In this document: piece after piece, positions 1 through 8,564 of the stretch | Numbering within the stretch: position 1 is the first letter of the stretch | Layout of the letters: each line of letters starts with the position of its first letter | Source of the DNA: Sphingomonas sp. Leaf67 | GTDB taxonomy: Bacteria > Pseudomonadota > Alphaproteobacteria > Sphingomonadales > Sphingomonadaceae | Assembly: GCF_001421965.1 (NCBI RefSeq) | Contig: NZ_LMLP01000022.1 | Span: 186,001-250,000 of the forward strand | Length of the DNA: 64,000 bases | Direction: 5' to 3' | Notes under the pieces: model-generated | Told to the model about the DNA's origin: nothing | What the model saw: the letters and a program-made list of their open reading frames with translations, nothing else | The model's database searches: none | Translations under genes and position numbers: made by a program

Positions 1-384
1 GAGGTATCGGGCCGCGCGATGTCCGCGCAGCTCGTGCGGATGAATACCACCGCGTCGAACCTCGCCAACGCCGGCGCGGTCGCGACGACCGAGGCGACCG
101 CCTATCGCACGATGAAGCCGGTGTTCCGCACCAGCTTCGACGCGGCCAGCGGCCTCGCCACCGTCGATGCCCGCGAGATCGTGCAGGCGGGCGAGACCCC
201 GGCCAAGCGCTACGACCCGAGCAACCCGCTGGCCGATCCCGAAGGCAATGTCTGGGAAGCGGCCGTCGACGAACCGCGCGAGCTGGTCGACATGCTCGAC
301 GCCGCCCGCACCTATCAGAACAACGTCGAAGTGATGTCGACCGCCAAGTCGCTCATCACCGAAACCCTCCGTCTGGGACGCTGA
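1..384 (+). CDS. flgC: Flagellar basal-body rod protein FlgC, 5' truncated
   Basis: Proximal rod protein of the flagellar basal body, exported through the flagellar type III apparatus. The reading frame is open from base 1 (EVSGRA before the first internal Met at 19), so the true start lies a few codons outside the window. The visible 127 residues hold the flg_bb_rod signature (NTTASNLANAG) and the FlgC C-terminal helix ending in SLITETLRLGR. flgD starts 2 bases after the stop, in line with a flgBCDE-type operon. Family identity is clear. Only the start is missing. Confidence 0.95.
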   Translation, partial: EVSGRAMSAQLVRMNTTASNLANAGAVATTEATAYRTMKPVFRTSFDAASGLATVDAREIVQAGETPAKRYDPSNPLADPEGNVWEAAVDEPRELVDMLDAARTYQNNVEVMSTAKSLITETLRLGR

Positions 385-386
385 TC

Positions 387-1061
387 ATGGCCACCACCTC
401 GGTCCAGAATATTCCGCAACTCGATGCCGCGAAACAGGCGGCGGCAAAGTCCAAACTGGGCCAGCGTTCGCTGGGCCAGGATGACTTCCTCCGCCTGATG
501 ACCGCGCAGCTTCAATATCAGGATCCCTTCAACCCCACCGACAACGGCCAGATGGTCGCACAGATGGCGCAATTCTCGTCGTTGTCGGGGATTACCGAGA
601 TGAGCTCGACGCTCAAGACGCTGGCCAACAAGATCGGTGGCAACGGCACCAGCGATGCGGTGTCGTGGATCGGCAAGGCGGTGCTGACCGACAGCCCGAC
701 CGCGACCGCCGACAATAACGGCAACGTCAACGGCGCGGTCGAACTCGACGCCGATGCCGCCAAGGTCCAGCTGGAGATCCGCGACGCCAGCGGCGTGGTC
801 GCGCGCACCGTGTCGATGGGCCCGCAGCCCAAGGGCATGGTCGATTACCAGTGGGACGGCACGACCGACAGCGGCACCCCCGCCGGTGCCGGCCCCTACA
901 CCATCGCGGTCGCCGCATCGGATACGAGCGGCGTCGTGGTCAAGGCCCGCAACCTCGCCTGGACGGGCGTGTCCTCGGTCATGCCGAACGGCGGCAAGCC
1001 GACGCTGACGCTGTCGAACGGGTCGCAGGTCGCGGCCGACACCGTCCGCAAGATCGCCTGA
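387..1061 (+). CDS. flgD: Hook-capping protein FlgD
   Basis: Scaffold that caps the growing hook and lets FlgE subunits polymerise. It has 224 residues, a usual length. The N-terminal FlgD motif is visible (DDFLRLMTAQLQYQDPFNPT at about residues 31-50, then QMAQFSSL), followed by a low-complexity linker and a C-terminal beta domain (the FlgD Ig-like/tudor region, with PAGAGPYTIAV). The gene starts 2 bases after flgC and ends 34 bases before flgE, so it is co-transcribed with both. Confidence 0.95.
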   Translation: MATTSVQNIPQLDAAKQAAAKSKLGQRSLGQDDFLRLMTAQLQYQDPFNPTDNGQMVAQMAQFSSLSGITEMSSTLKTLANKIGGNGTSDAVSWIGKAVLTDSPTATADNNGNVNGAVELDADAAKVQLEIRDASGVVARTVSMGPQPKGMVDYQWDGTTDSGTPAGAGPYTIAVAASDTSGVVVKARNLAWTGVSSVMPNGGKPTLTLSNGSQVAADTVRKIA

Positions 1062-1095
1062 TCCCTAACTTTACGAATTCACGCAGGAGCCTAGC

Positions 1096-2391
1096 ATGTC
1101 CTTCTATACCTCGCTGTCCGGCCTGAAGGCCTCTCAGGTCGACATGGCGTCGATCGCGCACAACCTTGCCAACGTCGGCACCACCGGCTTCAAGAAGAGC
1201 CGCGCCGAATTCGCCGACGTGATCGCGTCGAACCTCGCCGTCGCGCCGACGCAGATGGTCGGTTCGGGTACGGTGGTGAAGGGCAATCGCCAGCAGTTCG
1301 GCGAAGGCAACCTCGTCCAGTCTTCCTCGTCGCTCGACATCGCGATCGCCGGCGACGGTTTCTTCACGCTGAAGCCCGATCCCAACAAGCAGGGTCTGGC
1401 CTTCACCCGCAACGGTTCGCTGCGCGTCGATTCGAACCAGTTCGTCACCGATGCGCAGGGCGCGCGGTTGCAGGTCTATCCGGTCGATGGAAACGGCAAC
1501 GTTATCGCGACGACGCGTGAATCGCTGACCGATCTCGTACTCGCCGGAACCTCCGGCAAGCCGAAGGGCACCGACAATGTGACGCTTGGTCTCAATATGA
1601 ACGCACGTTCGGTCGTTCCGGCGACTAGCGACTTCAGCCGGTTCGATTCCAGCAGCTACAACGAAGCGATCTCGACGACCGTGTATGACGGCGCCGGCAA
1701 TCCGATGACGATGACGACCTATCTGAAGCGGACGACGCCACCGGTCGTTACCGTACCCCCCGCTGCCGAGGATCTGTCGAGCACCTGGGAGGCACACAGC
1801 TTCGTCGGCGACAAGCCGATGACCGTTGGCACCGGTGCCGCCGAGACCCCGGTGGTTACGGTCCAGTTCAATGCCGCCGGTCAACTTGCCGCGCCGGTCG
1901 TCAGCACCTTCAACTCGTTCATGCCGCCGAGCGGCGTGGCCCAGCAGCAGATCAAGCTGACCGTACCGGTCACGACCGAATCGACCACCAAGCCGTTCAA
2001 GGTCGCGCAGCAGCTGCAGGACGGTGTCGAGGTCGGCCGTCTGCAGGGCGTCACCATCAACGAAAAGGGCGTCGTCACCGCCAGCTATTCGAACGGCGAT
2101 ACCAAGCCGCTCGGCCAGGTCGCGATCGTCAACTTCTCGAACGCGTCGGGCCTGCGCCAGATGGGCAACAGCAACTGGCAGGCGACCGGCCTGTCGGGCG
2201 ATCCGACCTTTGCCAGCTCGGGCGAAAACGGCGCGGGCTCGCTGATGTCAGGCATGATCGAAGGGTCGAACGTCGACATCACCGAGGAACTGGTCGGCCT
2301 GATCGCCGCGCAGCGCAACTTCCAGGCGAACTCGAAGGCGCTGGATACGTCGAACCAGATCACGCGCTCGATCCTCGATCTGCGCGCTTGA
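1096..2391 (+). CDS. flgE: Flagellar hook protein FlgE
   Basis: Structural subunit of the hook, the universal joint between rod and filament. It has 431 residues. The N-terminus MSFYTSLSGLKASQVDMA with SIAHNLANVGTTGFKKSRA is the conserved D0 helix, and the C-terminus (SNVDITEELVGLIAAQRNFQ, then ALDTSNQITRSILDLRA) is its partner helix. The middle (D1/D2, about residues 130-330) is variable as usual. An AGGAG Shine-Dalgarno sits 6 bases before the ATG. It is followed by a 53-base gap holding a sigma-54 promoter, so flgE probably ends the upstream transcription unit, at least in part. Confidence 0.96.
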   Translation: MSFYTSLSGLKASQVDMASIAHNLANVGTTGFKKSRAEFADVIASNLAVAPTQMVGSGTVVKGNRQQFGEGNLVQSSSSLDIAIAGDGFFTLKPDPNKQGLAFTRNGSLRVDSNQFVTDAQGARLQVYPVDGNGNVIATTRESLTDLVLAGTSGKPKGTDNVTLGLNMNARSVVPATSDFSRFDSSSYNEAISTTVYDGAGNPMTMTTYLKRTTPPVVTVPPAAEDLSSTWEAHSFVGDKPMTVGTGAAETPVVTVQFNAAGQLAAPVVSTFNSFMPPSGVAQQQIKLTVPVTTESTTKPFKVAQQLQDGVEVGRLQGVTINEKGVVTASYSNGDTKPLGQVAIVNFSNASGLRQMGNSNWQATGLSGDPTFASSGENGAGSLMSGMIEGSNVDITEELVGLIAAQRNFQANSKALDTSNQITRSILDLRA

Positions 2392-2397
2392 TGGGAC

Positions 2398-2413
2398 TGG
2401 CATGGCCCTTGCT
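2398..2413 (+). promoter_or_regulatory. Sigma-54 (RpoN) promoter upstream of flgF
   Basis: TGGCATG-GCCC-TTGCT has the -24 GG (2399-2400) and -12 GC (2411-2412) exactly 10 bases apart and differs from the TGGCACG-N4-TTGCT consensus at one position. It lies 32 bases before flgF in the only sizeable gap between flgE and flgK. Sigma-54 control of rod and hook genes is common in alphaproteobacteria such as Caulobacter. I could not identify an activator-binding site. Confidence 0.72.
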
Positions 2414-2444
2414 GTGAAGCAGGGGTCATAACACGGAGGCTTCG

Positions 2445-3197
2445 ATGGACCGGCTGGTCTACACCGCGATGTCGGGATTGCGCGGACACATGGCGTCGCA
2501 GGCCACGATCGCGAACAACATCGCGAACGGGTCGACGATCGGCTATCGTGCCGACAAGGTCGATTTCGAACAGTTGTTGCTCAAGGGCAAGAACGGCGAA
2601 CTCGAATCGCGCTCGCCTTCGTCGGAGGAGGTGCGCGACATGGACCGGCGGGCGGGGGCGATCCTCGCCACCGGTCGTTCGCTCGACGTCGCGGTCGAGG
2701 GCGATGCGTGGATGGCGGTGCAGGGGCCGGACGGCACCGAAGCCTATACCCGCCGCGGCGACCTGCAGGTTACTGCCGCCGGCACGCTGGAGACCGGCGA
2801 TCGCTTGCCGGTCATGGGGGTGGGCGGTCCGATCACCGTGCCGCCCAGCCAGTCGATCAACATCACCGCCGATGGTCGCGTGATGATCGTGCCGCAGGGC
2901 GCGCCGCCCGGTACGCCCGATCAGGAAGTCGGCCAGATCAAGCTGGTCAGCACCGCCGGCAGCGACACGGTCAAGGGCATCGACAATCTGCTGCACGTCC
3001 GTGGCGGCGGCACCCTGCCCGGCGACATGACCGCCAAGGTCCGCGGCGGCGCGCTCGAACAATCGAACGTCAACATGACGCAGGCGCTGGTCGACATGAT
3101 CGAGAACCAGCGGTCCTACGAAGTGCAGGCCGGCATGCTGAAGCAGGCGAAGGAAATGGATGAAGCCTCCGCCAACCTGATGCGCGTCCAGAGTTAA
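2445..3197 (+). CDS. flgF: Flagellar basal-body rod protein FlgF
   Basis: Proximal rod subunit. It has 250 residues, and MDRLVYTAMSGLRG with IANNIANGSTIGYRA is the N-terminal rod signature. The C-terminus has the matching coiled helix (LEQSNVNMTQALVDMIENQR and so on). A strong GGAGG lies 6 bases before the ATG. It is the first gene behind the sigma-54 promoter and sits 12 bases before flgG, so flgFGHIJKL probably form one transcription unit. Confidence 0.95.
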   Translation: MDRLVYTAMSGLRGHMASQATIANNIANGSTIGYRADKVDFEQLLLKGKNGELESRSPSSEEVRDMDRRAGAILATGRSLDVAVEGDAWMAVQGPDGTEAYTRRGDLQVTAAGTLETGDRLPVMGVGGPITVPPSQSINITADGRVMIVPQGAPPGTPDQEVGQIKLVSTAGSDTVKGIDNLLHVRGGGTLPGDMTAKVRGGALEQSNVNMTQALVDMIENQRSYEVQAGMLKQAKEMDEASANLMRVQS

Positions 3198-3209
3198 GGG
3201 GAATACGAC

Positions 3210-3998
3210 ATGGCCAATGCAGCACTGCATATCGCGCGCACCGGGCTGGATGCCCAGGATACGCGGATGCGCGTCATCTCGAACAACCTGGCGAACGTCA
3301 ACACGACCGGGTTCAAGCGCGACCGCGCGTCGTTCGAGGCGATGAGCTACCAGATCATCACCGCGCAGGGCGCCGCCTCGACGCAGGAATCGCGCTACGC
3401 CACCGGCCTGAACCTCGGCACCGGTGTCCGCGTGCAGGGGACCGCGAGCATCCAGACGCAGGGCTCGCTCGCCACGACCGGCAACGCGCTGGACGTCGCA
3501 CTGGAAGGCGACGGCTTCTTTCAGGTGCAGCTGCCCGGCGGCCAGATCGGCTATACCCGCGCCGGCAATTTCACGCGCTCCGCCGAAGGGTTGCTGGTCA
3601 CCACCGACGGACATCAGGTGATGCCCGGCATCACCCTACCCGAGGGCGCGACGTCGATCACGATCGGCGGTGACGGCACCGTCAGCGCGACCATCCCCAA
3701 CCAGACCGAAGCGACCCCCGTCGGGCAGATTCAGGTCGCGACCTTCGCCAATCCCGCCGGGTTGCAACCGGCCGGGGACAATTTCCTGACCGAAACGGGA
3801 GCGTCGGGCGCGGCGCAGCTAGGGGTCGCCGGCCTCGAGGGTCGCGGACGCATCCGGCAGGGGATGCTCGAAAGTTCGAACGTCAACGTCGTCGAGGAAC
3901 TCGTCGACATGATCGAGACGCAGCGCGCCTATGAGGTCAATTCGAAGATGATCTCGGCCACCGACGAGATGCTGAAATATGTCAATCAGAACATCTGA
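3210..3998 (+). CDS. flgG: Distal rod protein FlgG
   Basis: Distal rod subunit that crosses the peptidoglycan and outer membrane inside the L and P rings. It has 262 residues, close to the usual 260. The N-terminus MANAALHIARTGLDAQDTRM with ISNNLANVNTTGFKRDRA and the C-terminus ESSNVNVVEELVDMIETQRA followed by TDEMLKYVNQNI are typical of FlgG. Its last 20 bases overlap the start of flgH, which suggests translational coupling. Confidence 0.96.
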   Translation: MANAALHIARTGLDAQDTRMRVISNNLANVNTTGFKRDRASFEAMSYQIITAQGAASTQESRYATGLNLGTGVRVQGTASIQTQGSLATTGNALDVALEGDGFFQVQLPGGQIGYTRAGNFTRSAEGLLVTTDGHQVMPGITLPEGATSITIGGDGTVSATIPNQTEATPVGQIQVATFANPAGLQPAGDNFLTETGASGAAQLGVAGLEGRGRIRQGMLESSNVNVVEELVDMIETQRAYEVNSKMISATDEMLKYVNQNI

Positions 3999-4668
3999 CG
4001 CCGCGCGCGCCGTCGCGCTCGCCATGGTGGTGCTGGCGGCAATGCCGGCAGATGCCCGCCCCCTGTTCGGCAGGAAATTGCCGCGCGAATCCTACGCCGC
4101 CACCCCGCCCGCCGCGCCGCTCGTTCCGGTCGTCGCGACCGGCGCCATCTTTCAGGTCGAGCAGGGCTATGCCGCGCTGTACGAGGGATGGCGCGCGCGC
4201 AAGGTCGGCGATCCGCTGACCATCAGTCTCGTCGAGCGCACCAGCGCGTCGAAATCGGCCGGATCGAAGCTCGACAGCAATGGCGGTTTCTCGATCACGC
4301 CACCCTCGGTCGGGCCGCTGTCGTTCGACCCCAATATCGCCAAGGCATCGGGCGGCCGCAATTTCGGCGGTACCGGATCGTCGGATCAGACCAACGCGCT
4401 GTCGGGCGAATTGTCGGTCACCGTCGCCGAAGTCTATCCCAACGGTACGATGCTGGTGCAGGGGCAGAAGCGGGTGACGCTGAGCCGCGGGGATGAGGTC
4501 GTCGCGATCAAGGGGATCGTCCGCATCGCCGATGTCGATGCGAACAACCGCGTGCCGTCGACCCGCGTGGCCGATGCCCGCATTTCCTACACCGGCAAGG
4601 GCGATGTCGCCCGCGCCAGCCGGCAGGGGTGGCTCAGCCGCTTCTTCCAGGTCGTCAGCCCGTTCTAG
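3979..4668 (+). CDS. flgH: Flagellar L-ring protein FlgH lacking a lipobox
   Basis: Outer-membrane L-ring subunit of the basal body. It has 229 residues. Family identity rests on GDPLTISLVERTSASKSAGS, SGELSVTVAEVYPNGTMLVQ and the C-terminal VPSTRVADARISY with WLSRFF. FlgH is normally a lipoprotein, but this protein has an ordinary Sec-type leader (VALAMVVLAAMPADA, cleavage expected near residue 26) and no cysteine anywhere, so it cannot be lipidated in the usual way. It starts inside flgG and ends 8 bases before flgI. Confidence 0.93.
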   Translation: MSIRTSDAARAVALAMVVLAAMPADARPLFGRKLPRESYAATPPAAPLVPVVATGAIFQVEQGYAALYEGWRARKVGDPLTISLVERTSASKSAGSKLDSNGGFSITPPSVGPLSFDPNIAKASGGRNFGGTGSSDQTNALSGELSVTVAEVYPNGTMLVQGQKRVTLSRGDEVVAIKGIVRIADVDANNRVPSTRVADARISYTGKGDVARASRQGWLSRFFQVVSPF

Positions 4669-4676
4669 GACTGTCC

Positions 4677-5768
4677 ATGCGCTTCCTGCTCGCCATTTTC
4701 GCCGCCCTCCTGATGATCGCGCCCGCCTCGGCGGAGCGGGTCAAGGACCTTGGCCGTTTTCAGGGCATCCGGTCGAACCAGCTTACCGGCTACGGTATCG
4801 TCGTTGGCCTGCCCGGCACCGGCGACGACAATCTCGAATATACCGTGCAGTCGGTGAAGGCGATCGCCTCGCGCATGGGACTGCAACTGCCGCCCGGCGC
4901 CAATCCGGGGATGAAGAACGCGGCCGTCGTGCTGATCACCGCCGAACTGCCGCCCTTCGCCAAGCCTGGCCAGCGGCTCGACGTGACGGTTGCCTCGATG
5001 GGCAAGGCGAAGTCGTTGCGCGGCGGTGCGCTGATCATGACCCCGCTGCTGGGTGCCGATGGTCAAATTTACGCCATGGCGCAGGGCAATCTCGCGGTCG
5101 GCGGTCTGGGTGCCGAGGGTGCCGACGGATCGAAGATCGTCGTCAACATCCCGTCGACCGGCCGTATTCCCGAAGGGGCGACGGTCGAGCGCATGGTCGA
5201 CACCGGCTTTGCGACCGCCCCCACGCTGACCTTCAATCTGGCGCAGGCCGATTTCACCACTGCGCAGAATGTCGCGGGTGCGATCAACCGGCGCTTCGGC
5301 GCGGGCACCGCGACCGCGATCGATGCGGTGTCGGTCGCGCTGCGGGCCGCACCCGGTGCCGACACCCGCGCGATGCTGATGAGCGAGGTCGAGAATATCC
5401 CGGTCGAATCGGCCGAGACCGCCGCGCGCGTCATCGTCAACGCCCGCACCGGTACGGTCGTCATCAACTCGGCGGTGCGGGTCGCGCCCTCGGCGGTGAC
5501 GCACGGCAAGCTGACCGTGAAGATCGACGAAAACCAGCGCGTCAGCCAACCCGCCCCGTTGAGCCAAGGCCAGACCGCCGTCGAACAGAAGAGCGGCGTC
5601 ACGGTCGAGCAGGAGGTCAAGCCGATGTTCGTGCTCGCGCCCGGTCCCAAGCTGGCCGATGTCGTGAAGGCGATCAACGCGATCGGCGCATCGCCCGCCG
5701 ATCTGGTCGCGATCCTCGAGGCACTGAAGGAAGCGGGTGCGCTGAAGGCGGAGCTGGTGGTCCTGTGA
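4677..5768 (+). CDS. flgI: Flagellar P-ring protein FlgI
   Basis: Periplasmic P-ring subunit around the distal rod. It has 363 residues from the ATG at 4677, chosen because it opens directly on a signal peptide (MRFLLAIFAALLMIAPASA). An upstream in-frame ATG at 4629 lies inside flgH. The mature start ERVKDLGRFQGIRSNQLTGY and GLPGTGDDN are hallmark FlgI sequence. Its TGA overlaps the GTG start of flgJ. Confidence 0.96.
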   Translation: MRFLLAIFAALLMIAPASAERVKDLGRFQGIRSNQLTGYGIVVGLPGTGDDNLEYTVQSVKAIASRMGLQLPPGANPGMKNAAVVLITAELPPFAKPGQRLDVTVASMGKAKSLRGGALIMTPLLGADGQIYAMAQGNLAVGGLGAEGADGSKIVVNIPSTGRIPEGATVERMVDTGFATAPTLTFNLAQADFTTAQNVAGAINRRFGAGTATAIDAVSVALRAAPGADTRAMLMSEVENIPVESAETAARVIVNARTGTVVINSAVRVAPSAVTHGKLTVKIDENQRVSQPAPLSQGQTAVEQKSGVTVEQEVKPMFVLAPGPKLADVVKAINAIGASPADLVAILEALKEAGALKAELVVL

Positions 5769-6124
5769 GCGTGATCGGCGCGACGACCGGCGTCGGGGTC
5801 GACACCACCCGCATCGGCAACAAGGACAATCTGAAGGCGGCCGGACAGCGGTTCGAATCGGTCTTCACCGGCATGATGCTGAAATCGATGCGGCAGGCGA
5901 AGCTGGCCGACACGCTGTTCGACAACAAGGCCGCCGGCCAGTTCCGCGACATGTGGGACCAGAAGGTCGCCGAAAACATGTCGGTCACGACCCCGCTGGG
6001 AATCGGCAAGGCGATGACCGAGTTTCTGGCCCGGTCACAGATGGTTAACGTGGCCGATGCCAATAATCCCGCTCAAGCCCGGACCGATTCGGTCGTTACT
6101 TCGGGTGAAGGGAAGAGCGGATGA
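5765..6124 (+). CDS. flgJ: Rod-binding protein FlgJ, short form without muramidase
   Basis: Rod-assembly factor of 119 residues. It holds only the N-terminal rod-binding domain (AGQRFESVFTGMMLKSMRQA, ADTLFDNKAAGQFRDMWDQK), whereas enterobacterial FlgJ (about 310 residues) carries an added peptidoglycan hydrolase domain. Short FlgJ is common in alphaproteobacteria, so a separate hydrolase must act elsewhere. Start is GTG (5765-5767) overlapping the flgI TGA as GTGA, and its own stop overlaps the flgK ATG as ATGA. Confidence 0.88.
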   Translation: MSVIGATTGVGVDTTRIGNKDNLKAAGQRFESVFTGMMLKSMRQAKLADTLFDNKAAGQFRDMWDQKVAENMSVTTPLGIGKAMTEFLARSQMVNVADANNPAQARTDSVVTSGEGKSG

Positions 6125-7449
6125 GCGACCTGCTGTCGATCGGGGCAAGCGGGGTCAGGGCGTATCAATCGTCGCTGACCACGACGTCGGACAATATCGC
6201 GAACGCCGGCACCACCGGGTATGTTCGGCGGACGACGTCGCTTGCCGAAATCGGCGTGGGTTCGTCGCGGCAGATTTCTGGCAGCGGGGTGACCGTTACC
6301 GGCGTCGCGCGGGCCGCCGACGTCTTCCGGTCGCAGGAAGTGCGCCAGTCGACCTCCGACGTGTCACGCAGCGATGGCGGCATCGTGTGGATGGCCCGGA
6401 TCGAGGATGCGCTGACCAGCCGCGCGCTGACCGATCGCATGACTGCCTTCTTCAACAGCGCCACCGCGCTGTCCGCCGACCCGTCGGCCGATGCGTCGCG
6501 GCGGTCGATGCTGGAATCGGCGGAAAGCGTCGCGCAGGCGTTTTCGGGCACGATCGGCGCGCTCGACGAAACGGCCAGCTATCTCGACCTCAATGCCGAT
6601 AACGCGGTCAGCAAGCTCAGCAACAATGCGGCAGTGCTGGCCCGGATCAACGACGGTCTGTCGCGGGTTTCGAAGGGATCGACGGGCGAGGCGCAGCTGC
6701 TCGATCAGCGCGACCTGATGCTCGACGAGATGAGCGAGATGACCGACATCGACGTCAAGTTCGATACGACCGGTCGGGTAACGGTGCGGGCGGGCGGCGC
6801 GGATGGCCCGCTGATGGTCCACGGGATCGAGGCGTCGACGGTCCGGTTCGAACGCGACGAAGACGGCGCGCCGGTGTTCACGACCATGCGTGGCGGCACC
6901 GAAAGCATTTTGATCCCGCGCGGCGGCGCGCTGGCCGGCATGGTCGACGGCGCCAAGCGGATCAGCGACATGCGCAAGGAGGTGGTCGATGTCGCCACCG
7001 ATTTTGTCATGGACGTCAACGGCGCGCTCGCCAGCGGCGAGGATTTGAACGGCGCTGCCGGTGCGCCGATGTTCGCGATGGAACCGACCGGGCGCGTGAC
7101 CCGCAGCATGGGCGACCCGGCCAAGATCGCGGCGGCAACGGCGGGGCAGGGACCGCGCGACAGCGGCAACCTGTCGAAGCTGTTCGACGCCCGCCGCAAC
7201 GGCCTGTTCGAACAGCGGGTGGTCGCACTGCAATCGAGCAACGGGTCGGCACTGAACGCGCGCAAGACCATTGCCGAGGCACAGGGTGCGATCCGCGATT
7301 CGGCGGTCGACGCGCGCGATTCGGCGGCGGGCGTGAACCTTGACCAGGAAGCGGTGAACCTGATGCGTTTCCAGCAGGCCTATCAGGCGTCGAGCCGCGT
7401 AATCCAGGTCGCGCGCGAAACGTTCGATACGCTGTTCGCGATCCGATAG
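6121..7449 (+). CDS. flgK: Hook-filament junction protein FlgK (HAP1)
   Basis: First of the two junction proteins between hook and filament. It has 442 residues, on the short side for FlgK. The N-terminus (MSDLLSIGASGVRAYQSSLT with SDNIANAGTTGYVRR) and C-terminus (VNLDQEAVNLMRFQQAYQAS followed by VIQVARETFDTLFAI) are the paired D0 helices. The ATGA overlap with flgJ implies coupled translation. flgL follows after 8 bases. Confidence 0.95.
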   Translation: MSDLLSIGASGVRAYQSSLTTTSDNIANAGTTGYVRRTTSLAEIGVGSSRQISGSGVTVTGVARAADVFRSQEVRQSTSDVSRSDGGIVWMARIEDALTSRALTDRMTAFFNSATALSADPSADASRRSMLESAESVAQAFSGTIGALDETASYLDLNADNAVSKLSNNAAVLARINDGLSRVSKGSTGEAQLLDQRDLMLDEMSEMTDIDVKFDTTGRVTVRAGGADGPLMVHGIEASTVRFERDEDGAPVFTTMRGGTESILIPRGGALAGMVDGAKRISDMRKEVVDVATDFVMDVNGALASGEDLNGAAGAPMFAMEPTGRVTRSMGDPAKIAAATAGQGPRDSGNLSKLFDARRNGLFEQRVVALQSSNGSALNARKTIAEAQGAIRDSAVDARDSAAGVNLDQEAVNLMRFQQAYQASSRVIQVARETFDTLFAIR

Positions 7450-7457
7450 GACGACCG

Positions 7458-8435
7458 ATGCAAATCTCCACCGCCAATTTCTACAATCGCGCCACGAACC
7501 AGATGACGCGGCTGAACGGCGACCTCAACCGGCTCAACACCGAATTGTCAACGCAGAAGCATCTGAAAGTCGCGTCGCAGGATTCGGCGGCGTGGATGAT
7601 GCTGGGCGGGATCAAGAAGGACGAGGCGGACTCGAACGCTTTCCGTTCCAACATCACCTTGTCGCGCGGATTGTTGGCGCAGGCCGACACGGCGCTGGGC
7701 AACGCCGACGAACGGCTGGTGCGCGTTCGCGAACTGACCGTTCGCGCGGGCAGCGATACGCTGAATGCCAAGGACAAGGTGGCGATCGCCGCCGAACTCG
7801 ACCAGATTCGCGACGGCCTGCTGGCGATCGCCAACGGCCGCGACGTGCGCAATCATCCGGTGTTCGGCGGGACCGGCGACGTGGCCTTTGCCAAGGACGC
7901 GACGACCGGCGCGATCACCTATACCGGCAACGCATCGGTCGCGAACGTCCGCATCGGCGAGGCGAGCGAGATGCAGGTCGGCATCGATGGCAGCCGGGTG
8001 TTCAGCGGGGCCAATGGCGGTGTCGACATCTTTGCGTTGATCGACGATCTGAAGACGGCGATGGAGATGCCGACCGACAAGCCGGTGCTCGATCCGGCGG
8101 TGCCGGTCGACCCGGACGCCCCGGTATTCGACGTCGACGCCGCCCGCAAAGCCTATTCGGCGAAGATCAGCACCGCGCTGGGCAAGCTGGATACGGCCGA
8201 GGCACAGGTGACGGCGGCACGTGCCGCCAACGGCGCGCGGGCGGCGCGACTGGAGATCGAATCGAGCCAACTGGAGAATATCGGCATCGACCGTGAGGAA
8301 GCGCGCAGCGCGCTTGAGGATACCGACATTTCGACGACGATGGTCGAGTTTCAGAAGACGTTGACGATTCTCAGCGCAACGCAGGCCAGCATTTCCAAGT
8401 TGGCGGGCATGTCGCTGTTCAACTATCTAAAGTGA
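7458..8435 (+). CDS. flgL: Hook-filament junction protein FlgL (HAP3)
   Basis: Second junction protein, a flagellin relative of 325 residues. It begins MQISTANFYNRATNQMTRLN and carries flagellin-like helices (LNRLNTELSTQKHLKVASQD). It ends with EFQKTLTILSATQASISKLA and SLFNYLK, the usual FlgL C-terminus. It is the last gene of the flg run. A 129-base gap with a weak 6-bp hairpin (8451-8470) separates it from motA. No flagellin gene is in the window. Confidence 0.92.
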   Translation: MQISTANFYNRATNQMTRLNGDLNRLNTELSTQKHLKVASQDSAAWMMLGGIKKDEADSNAFRSNITLSRGLLAQADTALGNADERLVRVRELTVRAGSDTLNAKDKVAIAAELDQIRDGLLAIANGRDVRNHPVFGGTGDVAFAKDATTGAITYTGNASVANVRIGEASEMQVGIDGSRVFSGANGGVDIFALIDDLKTAMEMPTDKPVLDPAVPVDPDAPVFDVDAARKAYSAKISTALGKLDTAEAQVTAARAANGARAARLEIESSQLENIGIDREEARSALEDTDISTTMVEFQKTLTILSATQASISKLAGMSLFNYLK

Positions 8436-8564
8436 CGGCAATGAACCTCGCCCGACGGTAAATTGTCGGGTGGTAACGATTTCTCGACGTCTATCGGCCA
8501 CAAGGGACGGGTGATGCGACGCAGACAGCGGCGCAACGGATCGTAACCCAGGGGCAAGCGCCAT

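Noticed and set aside
8429..8460. Possible sigma-28 promoter (TAAAGTGA ... GCCCGACGG) before motA
   Set aside because: The spacing between halves is about 18 instead of 15 and the downstream half matches poorly.
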